A stretch of 21,036 bases of DNA. Source: Chrysochromulina parva. Lineage: Eukaryota; Haptophyta; Prymnesiales; Chrysochromulinaceae. The notes under the pieces are model-generated. The model saw nothing but the letters and a program-made list of their open reading frames with translations. It was not told the DNA's origin and did not search any database. The position numbers and the translations under genes are program-made. Where the stretch lies: assembly GCA_002887195.1 (NCBI GenBank), contig PJAB01000765.1:1-21036 (forward strand), written 5' to 3'. Shown in pieces: positions 8,281-15,415 of this stretch (positions within the stretch are counted from its first letter, which is position 1; each line of letters starts with the position of its first letter).

Positions 8281-10176
8281 TCATCGGTTGGGCTGCAACA
8301 CCTCCAATGCCTTGCTGATATCTTGCTCATACATGGAGGGGGCGACAGTGTCGGACTCGGTGATGGTACATGCCACGTTGCAGGCGCGCGGGTCGAGGAG
8401 CGAACGCACAGCGACCTCAGCCACATCCGCACGCGAGACGGTGCCAGTGACGGGCCCGCTGCCCTGCGTGAACGACAGCCGGCGCGAGCTCGGCGCATCA
8501 GTGAGTTGCGTCGGGCGAACGATGAAGTAGGTGAGGCCCGATGAGCGCAACATGCGCTCGCCCCGGAGCTTCACTTGAGCACGAGCCGAGATGGGCGGAG
8601 CGGCCTGCGCGCGCGCTGCCGCCGCCTCCGCGTCGGCCAAGGTGCCCCGCTTGCCCTTGTCCTCCTTGCTGTCCCCCGCAGCGGCCTCCGCGTCCGAGAT
8701 GTAGATGATCTCGGGCTCGTCGCGCTTGCGGAACGCCTTCACATTCGCCACTGACAAGTAGAACTCTCCTGTCGTCTGGCTCGGGTTGTTGCGCTGCGGG
8801 TAAAAGGCGAGCGCGAGCCCCACCAGCTGGCGTCGGTCGAGCTCCGGCGCATCCAGCACCCGCCGGCCGTCGCGCACGGGCACAAAGGTCGAAAAGGGCA
8901 GCCGCACCGTGTCGAAGCGCTTCGTGGCCGCAGTGGCGGTGAAGTCCGCATGGTACTCAAGTCCACTGCGAGCGTACTCGGGTGTGCGTAGCACGGCGGT
9001 GTACTTCTTGCCGTCGCTGATCGCGCGGATCACCAGCCCAGAGTACTCGCCGAGGTTGAGGGGCACCTCGGCCGCCGCGGCCGCTGCGACCACCCGATCG
9101 ACCTCGCCATCGATCTCGCCCTCCCCGCGCCCGCCTGCTGCTGCTGCTGTGGGGGCTGGCTTCGCCACATCCCACTGACGCGTGCCGCCATACTCGTCGA
9201 TGAATTCGGCGCGCGTGTACGCCTTGCCATCCGTCACGTCGACGCGCCGCTCCACCGCCTCACTCGCCGGAAGGCTCGCCGGTGCAGCCGCCTCAACGGT
9301 CCCAAACGTCACGGGCGTCGCTCCGAGCAGCAACCCAGAGAGAGAGCAACCGATGACCGCAGCGCCGAGGTACGTGTCGAAGACACGCCCGACGAAGACG
9401 CCGTTCCGGTGCGCGCCGCTCCGCTTCCAGAGCACCGTCGACGGCTTTGGCCCCACGCCCGCGCTCTGGAGACGACTCGCGACGTCGCCTGAGGACGCCT
9501 CAACACGCCAACGGTTGAAGTCTCTGTCGCGGCGCATCTTGAACAGGCTGAGCTTGGTCGACTCGGCGTCGCCGTACATGAAGGTGCGGGTGTCCTGGAA
9601 GCTGCGCAGCACCGCCTGAAGCCCGTCGAGCTCCTCGTCGTCCTCCGCGTCGGCCGCGAAAATGACCCGGTCGACGTCCTCCATAGCATCGAGCAGAGAG
9701 CGATAGTCCGTCATGTCGCCGTACGAGTACGAGACGCCAGAGCCGAGCAGGTTAAGAGTCTCGCTGCTCAGCGAGCGCACGAGCACCGACACGCGGAAGC
9801 CCTGCAGCACCAGCTTGCGCACGATGAGGCGCCCCATGCGCCCGGTGGCGCCAATGACGAGGACAAGTGGCACAAACTCGGTGTCGGCTTCCGGCGCTTC
9901 CTCGAACCTGGTCAACTCGCTCACTGGGACCTCGCTCGGTTTGACGAGGCTCTTCCAAAGCCCACGCAAATTTTGAACCGCGCTGCTGATGCCGTTGGAT
10001 GTGGATGGAGGCCGCTGATCGTTTGGCACCAAGGCGCCGCCGCTGGCGCGGAGCTCAGCAGCGCGACTTTTGGTTTGTGGAACCAGGTGCGACGTCAAAG
10101 CTGGGCAACGGCTGGTGAGCCCGAACGACGCGACGCCCGACAGGGCTAGCAGCTGAACGTACCAAAGCCTGAGCAT
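8281..10176 (-). CDS. HCF173-like plastid protein: atypical SDR Rossmann fold with inserted CIA30 domain
   Basis: Likely a plastid protein of the HCF173 family, known in plants to activate translation of psbA mRNA (photosystem II D1). In 631 residues I see a signal peptide MLRLWYVQLLALSGVAS with Phe18 at the predicted cleavage site, an ASAFAP-type motif of complex red plastids. A Ser/Thr/basic transit region follows. The Rossmann motif GATGRMG is at 109-115, then VSVLVRS and DMTDYRSLLDAMEDVDRVIFAA. The SDR fold is interrupted by a CIA30-like domain, including LNLGEYSGLVIRAISDGKKY, FDTVRLPFSTFVPV and LVGLALAFYPQRNN. The SDR C-terminus resumes with RGERMLRSSGLTYFIVRPTQL. A 60-residue low-complexity segment interrupts CIA30. 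In-frame ATGs at 10185 and 10350 exist, but only the chosen start (or 10185) puts the signal peptide at the N-terminus. The distinction from other SDR-CIA30 proteins is by domain order only. Confidence 0.85.
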   Translation of the reverse strand: MLRLWYVQLLALSGVASFGLTSRCPALTSHLVPQTKSRAAELRASGGALVPNDQRPPSTSNGISSAVQNLRGLWKSLVKPSEVPVSELTRFEEAPEADTEFVPLVLVIGATGRMGRLIVRKLVLQGFRVSVLVRSLSSETLNLLGSGVSYSYGDMTDYRSLLDAMEDVDRVIFAADAEDDEELDGLQAVLRSFQDTRTFMYGDAESTKLSLFKMRRDRDFNRWRVEASSGDVASRLQSAGVGPKPSTVLWKRSGAHRNGVFVGRVFDTYLGAAVIGCSLSGLLLGATPVTFGTVEAAAPASLPASEAVERRVDVTDGKAYTRAEFIDEYGGTRQWDVAKPAPTAAAAGGRGEGEIDGEVDRVVAAAAAAEVPLNLGEYSGLVIRAISDGKKYTAVLRTPEYARSGLEYHADFTATAATKRFDTVRLPFSTFVPVRDGRRVLDAPELDRRQLVGLALAFYPQRNNPSQTTGEFYLSVANVKAFRKRDEPEIIYISDAEAAAGDSKEDKGKRGTLADAEAAAARAQAAPPISARAQVKLRGERMLRSSGLTYFIVRPTQLTDAPSSRRLSFTQGSGPVTGTVSRADVAEVAVRSLLDPRACNVACTITESDTVAPSMYEQDISKALEVLQPNR

Positions 10177-10495
10177 GCTGGGCATAGGGATCGAGCAAGC
10201 TCGACGCGCCTCCGCGCGGTTCAATTTCGGAAAAGTCCTGCAACTTTCCACAATCTCACTCAACCTTATGAACCACCCGAGGTGGACAGAAGCGGTCGAT
10301 TGTCCGCAATAATATACAAAACAGCCTCGCAATCCTGCCTCGACAGGCATTCGAGACGCTTGTTAGACCTCTAAGGAGTGCACCAATAAGAAGTTTTGTG
10401 AACTTTTTGTGCGCCGCGGCGATGGGTGGACGTATTGTGTACGTCTCGGTGGCTGCCGTGTGCTGTGCGCAGCCTGGCGCGCCGTTAAGCCATCC
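10177..10495. promoter_or_regulatory. Divergent intergenic region between HCF173-like and VSD-PDE genes
   Basis: This is a 319-bp head-to-head spacer that must contain both promoters. An AT-rich patch near 10308-10322 (AATAATATACAAAA) is the most promoter-like stretch. The HCF173 frame stays open through to an ATG at 10350, which I treat as 5' leader because it would bury the signal peptide. An out-of-frame ATG at 10422 would form an upstream frame overlapping the start of the PDE gene. Confidence 0.5.
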
Positions 10496-12541
10496 ATGCT
10501 CAAGCGTACGACGACCGTATCGACCTTCCACCCGCCTGGCGAGAAGAGGAAGCTCTCGCTACGCCAGCGGTTGCGCATCTTCACCGACGACCGACGCGTC
10601 GAGGGCACGAGCATCATCATCGTGCTCATCTACTTCTTGTTGATCTTGCTCAACATCGTAGTGCCCGAGGTGATGTTCAGCGCCAACGATTCCAGGGTGA
10701 CCGTCGAGTGGCGCCACTTCATCATCGTATGGCAGCGCGCCTTTTGGATCATCGACCTCGTCTTCTTGCTCTTCTTCTTCATCGAGAGCGTGGTACGCAT
10801 CTACGCATGGGGCATGATCTACCTTTGCGATGTTATCAACATAATCGACTTTCTGATCATCTTCGGCTCCTTCGTGATGCTCTGGGTCGTATTGCCCTAC
10901 ACGATGGCAGGCGGCGACGAATCAAGTCTAGGAACCGCGCTCACGCTGCTGCGCATCTTCCGCGTCTTCCGCATCGTGCGCCTGATTGTCATCCTCATCA
11001 AGGTCAAGAAGTCGCGCGAGACGGCGCAGCTCATGCGCCAGAAGGCCAAATTCAAGCGGCTGGGCTCGCCCGTCGAGCGTGTGATCGACATCCTGGCGGG
11101 CCTCAAGCGCAAAGCTGAGAGCATTGTCGAGCGAGACCACGTGAACTTCATGATTGAAGCCGTCGTCTCTGGCGACCTGTACACGGTGCACATGGGCCTC
11201 AACGACGGGCGCAGCGCGTCAGCGGACTCGTCCATGGACCAATTCCTGCGCGACGGCGGTGCATGTGAGACGAGGGGCAACGCTAAGAAGGGCGGCAATA
11301 TCAAGGCGCGTGCGGTCAAGAAGAGGAACTCTTTGCGGCTGTCGGCGAGCGAGCAGCTCAAGCAGCAAGTCGTCGACCTAGACGGTATCAAGGGCAGCGA
11401 GGGCGGCGCTCACGAGCAGGGCGATGTGCTGCGCAGCCTGCACTCGAGGCTTGCGCATGAGCTCATTTGGGTCGACACCATGCTCCAGAGCGAGCCCGTC
11501 CTCGCAGTGCTCTCAAACCTCGACTCATGGGACTTCAACATCTTCGAGCTCGACCGAGCCTCGGGCCACCACCCGATCGTCATGATCGTCCTCGCGTACG
11601 TCATACGTCTCGACCTCGACTTGCAGCTGCCAATCGACGTCAACAACCTGGTGCGCTTTGCGCTCGCGCTCGAGGAGGGCTACAAGCACGTGCCCTTTCA
11701 CAACATGGTGCATGCCGCCGACGTGGTCCACGGCACCGCCTACTTTATGATGCAGGACGCCGTGTACAAGAGCTTGACCGCGCTCGACCTGTACTGCATG
11801 ATCCTGGGCGCGGCCATGCACGACTTCGAGCACCCGGGCGTCAACAACAACTTTTTGGTCGCGTCTCGCCACGAGGTTGCCATCCTGTACAATGACTCCT
11901 CCGTGCTCGAAAACTTCCACCTCTCGTCGTCGTTCATGCTGATGCGCGACGAGAAGGTCAACCCGTTTGCGGGCTTCTCGCCCGAGCAGTACCGAGACGC
12001 GCGCTCGACGATAGTCTTGGCTATCCTAGGGACGGACATGAAGTTCCACTTCGATCATCTAGTCAAGTTCAAGACGCGCGTGAGTGCGGGTGCCTTCGAG
12101 GAGCCCGATCGCAAGGACGTGCAGATGCTGCTCGCCGTTTGTATGCACGCCGCCGACGTGTCCAATCCGGCCAAGCGCTGGGAGCTCTCGTCGGAGTGGT
12201 CGTGCCGCGTCATGGAGGAGTTTTTCCAGCAGGGCGAGCAGGAGGCGAAGCTCGGGCTGCTCGTCTCGCCATTCATGGACCGCGCCAAGACGGACATTGG
12301 CAAGTGCCAGGCGGGCTTCATCTCGATCCTGATCAAACCGTTCTTCGAGGAATGGTGCAGCTTCCTGGGCGCCGAGTGCAAGGTCATTACATCCAACGTC
12401 GACGAGAATGTCAAGAGGTGGGCCGAGAAGGCGGAGGCAGCGCTCGGCGGCCGCGCGGAGAAGATCCACAGCAGGCTGCCTTGGGGTGAGCCGCCCTCCA
12501 TCGTGAGCCAATCGCGTGTTGAGACATTAGACATGCGGTGA
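10496..12541 (+). CDS. Voltage-sensor domain fused to PDE1-like 3',5'-cyclic nucleotide phosphodiesterase
   Basis: Predicted membrane protein (681 residues) that would hydrolyse cAMP and/or cGMP under control of membrane voltage. Four membrane helices form a voltage-sensor: S1 about 39-61, S2 about 83-105 ending IESVVRIYAWG, S3 about 110-132 with DVINIIDF, and S4 about 148-172 (LLRIFRVFRIVRLI) with Arg153, 156, 159 and 162 every third residue. There is no S5-pore-S6, as in Hv1 or voltage-sensing phosphatases. After a basic linker of about 140 residues comes a complete class I PDE domain (about 325-625): FHNMVHAADV with His402/His406, HDFEHPGVNNNF with His442-Asp443, VAILYNDSSVLENFH, ILGTDMKFHFDHL, HAADVSNP with Asp554, and the purine-contacting Gln605 in QAGFI. 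All metal ligands are present. The closest family is PDE1-like. The first in-frame ATG was chosen; upstream frame codons lack another ATG. Confidence 0.9.
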   Translation: MLKRTTTVSTFHPPGEKRKLSLRQRLRIFTDDRRVEGTSIIIVLIYFLLILLNIVVPEVMFSANDSRVTVEWRHFIIVWQRAFWIIDLVFLLFFFIESVVRIYAWGMIYLCDVINIIDFLIIFGSFVMLWVVLPYTMAGGDESSLGTALTLLRIFRVFRIVRLIVILIKVKKSRETAQLMRQKAKFKRLGSPVERVIDILAGLKRKAESIVERDHVNFMIEAVVSGDLYTVHMGLNDGRSASADSSMDQFLRDGGACETRGNAKKGGNIKARAVKKRNSLRLSASEQLKQQVVDLDGIKGSEGGAHEQGDVLRSLHSRLAHELIWVDTMLQSEPVLAVLSNLDSWDFNIFELDRASGHHPIVMIVLAYVIRLDLDLQLPIDVNNLVRFALALEEGYKHVPFHNMVHAADVVHGTAYFMMQDAVYKSLTALDLYCMILGAAMHDFEHPGVNNNFLVASRHEVAILYNDSSVLENFHLSSSFMLMRDEKVNPFAGFSPEQYRDARSTIVLAILGTDMKFHFDHLVKFKTRVSAGAFEEPDRKDVQMLLAVCMHAADVSNPAKRWELSSEWSCRVMEEFFQQGEQEAKLGLLVSPFMDRAKTDIGKCQAGFISILIKPFFEEWCSFLGAECKVITSNVDENVKRWAEKAEAALGGRAEKIHSRLPWGEPPSIVSQSRVETLDMR

Positions 12542-12955
12542 AGACTGAGACGAGATAGTGCGGACGTGCGGGCCGCTTTTGCTGGTTCAAACCAGTGGAA
12601 AACCGTGTCCATCCCTACCTTTTTCCCGGTTTGGCTTCAAGTCCTCTACAAGAACTACACGAGACAACCGGCGAGCCCGGCGGCCGCACCCCACGACCGG
12701 TCAACCGCGCCCGGCCGCGCACACCGCACTGGAAGGAAAAAACACGTGTAGTGTGAATAAAACGAAAGACAAAGAGCCTGTGCCACACGCTTTATACGGA
12801 GTTCAAACGAAAGTCCTCCGATCCTTCATTCTGATATAGCTGGGCACATAACGGAGGGGCTCGGAGTAGAGATCATCATGATCAGCGCGGGCTAATGTGA
12901 CTATGTGAGGCCGCGCCCGGCCCCGTAGTCGACGCCGCCAGCGCCTGTCTCCAGC
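12542..12955. other. Convergent intergenic region between VSD-PDE and NHL genes
   Basis: Both genes end here. AATAAA at 12756-12761 lies 215 bp past the PDE stop and is a possible poly(A) signal. A small perfect hairpin, CTGG-TTCAAA-CCAG, sits near 12584-12597. No gene is seen on either strand. Confidence 0.6.
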
Positions 12956-15238
12956 TCACTTTGCGCTGAGCAGGTTCAGTCGTCGCTGGAGTTCGGCCAC
13001 CTTGGAGTCGCGCGCGCGCACGGCGAGCTGTGCTTGCTCGAGCCGCTTGAGCAGCCGGCCTGCTTCCATATCACGCTCGGCCAGCAGAGCGGACAGGCGC
13101 AGGATCTCCTGATCGGCCTGGTGGAGTCGCTGGTCGATGGCCGAGGGTGGGTCGAGAGCGCTTCGAGGCGCGCCGCCGCCGCCAGGCGTCGTCCCCTTGC
13201 GTGGAGAGGTACGTGGAGGGCTCGCTCCGGAAGTCGAGGTCTGGGCCGTGCGGTAGCCTGCAGCCGACTGCGGCGCGCCGAACTCCGAGACGCCGGGGAG
13301 GCTCCGGGACGCCGTGTGGAACGTCGAGGGGGCGCAGCTTGCGCGCTGTTGGGTTGCGGGGTGCTGCAGACCCCCGCGCGTCGGGCGGGCGGGGGTCGAG
13401 CCAGGCGTCACGTTGGGGGTGAGGCCGCCGTGCGGCGGGCCGTGCGGCGGGTGGTCGCTGTCGTCGAAGGTGCCCGGAGGGCCGTCGCCGCCGTGGCCGT
13501 TGGCGGCCTCGCCTACGATGGCTTCACAGGCGGCGAGGAGGGAGGCGGCCGCCGTGGTCGTCGTGAAGCGCAATCCGAGTTCATTCGATCCAAAGCCGTT
13601 GAAGACGCCGCCGCTGTCCGCGTCCGGCGTGCAGACGACAAAGGCTGTGTCCCGGAGCATGAGCTGCCCCGGCCGCACGACGCTCACTTCCGCCGTCGCC
13701 GCGCCGTGCACCTGGACAGCGAGCATCGCCGCCCGAGGCGCACACCGGCGCAGCGTCACCTGTGCGGTACCGGTGTACGTCCAGCCGCCACTGATCGGGC
13801 GACTCATGAGCGTCGTCTTGGGCGGGCGAGGGCGCTCGAAGAGCTGGGCCTCGGCCGAAAAGTCCCTCGGTTGGAAGTCCCCGACCGAGGCCGGGGCCGC
13901 CTCGGGCGCGTTCTCGTGGCCGTCGTCGGCCGGCCCCGTCGCGCTCGGCGGCAGCGGCGGCGCCCCAGAGGGACCTGGAGCGGGCACGGCGGTGCGAGGG
14001 CCGGACTTGAACGCTTCGCCCGAGTGCCGACGTTCGGCGGCGGCCTTGGCGAGCGGACCGACGCCGCGCCGCTCGTCGCCGCCTACCGGGTCCGTCCACG
14101 CCGCCGCGGGCAACGGCATCGGCGGCGGCTGTGGGCGAGTCGCCTGCTTCGCAGACTCCTCGGCCCGGAGGACGCGGACGCAGTGGTTCTGGCTATCGGC
14201 GAGCCATACGTCCCCCGAAGGCGCGACGGAGAGGCCCTTGGGCACGTTGAAGCGCGCATCGTGGCTCATGCCGTCGACGAGGCCCCAGGTGCGTTCAGTC
14301 GAGCCTCCAAGCGTGCCGAGCGTGCGCGTCTGGAAGTCGACTCGGCGCAGGTTGTTGTTGGCCGCGTCGCTGATCACTAGCGAGCCGTCGGGCAGCACGG
14401 CGAGGCCGGCGGGCGTCGCGAGCGTGCCGTCGGAGAGCGCGCCGTCGGTGTTGCCCGGGAGCCCTGGCTTGCCGCACAGCGTGCCCACCGACAGCTCGCC
14501 GCTCCCCGGCGTGCGCGTCACTAGTCGGATGGCATGGTTGCCGCTGTCCGCCACGTAGACGACCGACTCGCCGTCCTGGAGGCCGCTCACGTTGCCGAGC
14601 GCGACGATGCCGCACGGCTGGTCGAAGCAGGCGGCGTGCGCGGGCCCGTCGGCGCTGCCCGGCCGGCCGCTTCCCGCGAGCGTCCCTACGATGCGACGCT
14701 GCCCGCCTGTGCCCGAAGCATCCCAGATGGCCACGATCGTGCGAATGCAGTGGTTGCCCGTGTCGCACACGAGGACGCTCCCGTCGGCGCAGACGCACAC
14801 GGCCGTGGGGTTGTCGAACGTGGCCTGGAGCGCGGGCCCGTCGGCGCGCCCGCGCCGCCCGGAGCCCGCGTAGACGCTCACGCCGCCGTCGGCGCCGAGC
14901 AGCCGGATCCGGTTGTGGCCCGAGTCGCACACGAGCACGCCGCCGTCGGGCAGCTGGGCCATGCCACGCGGGCGCATCCACGTGAAGCCTTGCAGGCTGA
15001 CTTTGCGCACCGAGTAGCCGCCGCGCCCGTCGATCGATACGTGCCGCACCGAGTCGTTGCCTGTATCGGACACGAGCGCCGAGCCGTCGGCGAGCGGCAG
15101 CACGTGAGTGGGGAACGAGAAGGTGGACACCTCCGCCGCCCCGTCGGTCGCGCCGATCCGACCCGATCCAGCTACCGTCTGGCAGCGCAGGGCCACCTCG
15201 TAGACGGGTGGCACCACCTGCTGACGACTCCTCGGCAT
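12956..15238 (-). CDS. NHL-repeat six-bladed beta-propeller protein with C-terminal coiled coil
   Basis: This 760-residue protein starts with six NHL repeats (about 20-362), each with the D-G-x-x-x-V-x-D-x-x-N-x-x-I/V-R signature: SDTGNDSVRHVS, CDSGHNRIRLLG, CDTGNHCIRTIV, ADSGNHAIRLVT, SDAANNNLRRVD and ADSQNHCVRVLR. Repeat boundaries carry AGSGRxGxADG segments typical of extracellular or cytosolic NHL propellers. A Pro/Ala/Gly-rich linker follows. A compact domain at about 480-577 (GGWTYTGTAQVTLRR, then FGSNELGLRFTTTTAAASLLAACEAI) resembles the last strand and helix of PH/EVH1-like folds, at low confidence. After another low-complexity stretch, residues about 697-760 form a coiled coil (DQRLHQADQEILRLSALLAE, ending LQRRLNLLSAK). 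There is no signal peptide with this ATG. Role: probably a protein-interaction scaffold; no enzymatic motif. The first in-frame ATG is used. It is divergent from the pseudouridine synthase fusion gene. Confidence 0.85.
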   Translation of the reverse strand: MPRSRQQVVPPVYEVALRCQTVAGSGRIGATDGAAEVSTFSFPTHVLPLADGSALVSDTGNDSVRHVSIDGRGGYSVRKVSLQGFTWMRPRGMAQLPDGGVLVCDSGHNRIRLLGADGGVSVYAGSGRRGRADGPALQATFDNPTAVCVCADGSVLVCDTGNHCIRTIVAIWDASGTGGQRRIVGTLAGSGRPGSADGPAHAACFDQPCGIVALGNVSGLQDGESVVYVADSGNHAIRLVTRTPGSGELSVGTLCGKPGLPGNTDGALSDGTLATPAGLAVLPDGSLVISDAANNNLRRVDFQTRTLGTLGGSTERTWGLVDGMSHDARFNVPKGLSVAPSGDVWLADSQNHCVRVLRAEESAKQATRPQPPPMPLPAAAWTDPVGGDERRGVGPLAKAAAERRHSGEAFKSGPRTAVPAPGPSGAPPLPPSATGPADDGHENAPEAAPASVGDFQPRDFSAEAQLFERPRPPKTTLMSRPISGGWTYTGTAQVTLRRCAPRAAMLAVQVHGAATAEVSVVRPGQLMLRDTAFVVCTPDADSGGVFNGFGSNELGLRFTTTTAAASLLAACEAIVGEAANGHGGDGPPGTFDDSDHPPHGPPHGGLTPNVTPGSTPARPTRGGLQHPATQQRASCAPSTFHTASRSLPGVSEFGAPQSAAGYRTAQTSTSGASPPRTSPRKGTTPGGGGAPRSALDPPSAIDQRLHQADQEILRLSALLAERDMEAGRLLKRLEQAQLAVRARDSKVAELQRRLNLLSAK

Positions 15239-15415
15239 CTTTCCTGTTGCGAATCTTTGTTGTGCACACGAGGGAGTCTTTCCTCGTCGCAAGTGCCCGC
15301 AGTTCACAGTTTCCTAAAGTGTTCACAGCATCCACCTCCCTTGAACCTCTCGTCAATTGCCTGCGTGGGCGCGTTTGTGTTTCACAGCAGCAGCAGAGCC
15401 TAGAGAGAGAGTACA
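15239..15415. promoter_or_regulatory. Short divergent intergenic region, probable shared promoter and possible 5'-UTR intron
   Basis: This is a 177-bp head-to-head spacer. It contains TTCACAG three times or nearly so (about 15303, 15322 and 15381). It also contains a 15-mer, TCTCGTCAATTGCCT at 15348-15362, identical to one in intron 1 of the downstream gene (16642-16656). The downstream TTTCACAG could act as a 3' splice site, so a 5'-UTR intron of the same family is possible but unproven. Confidence 0.45.

Noticed and set aside
8020..8544. Open frame on the + strand over the end of the HCF173-like gene
   Set aside because: It overlaps conserved SDR sequence on the other strand, covers the 41-bp repeat and has no recognisable domain.
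12575..12600. GCTGGTTCAAACCAG resembling a tRNA T-arm
   Set aside because: The loop is six bases instead of seven and no acceptor, D or anticodon arms can be paired around it.
13034..14558. Two + strand open frames of over 400 codons across the NHL gene
   Set aside because: They mirror the NHL propeller coding strand. The minus-strand frame has six clear NHL repeats; these have none.
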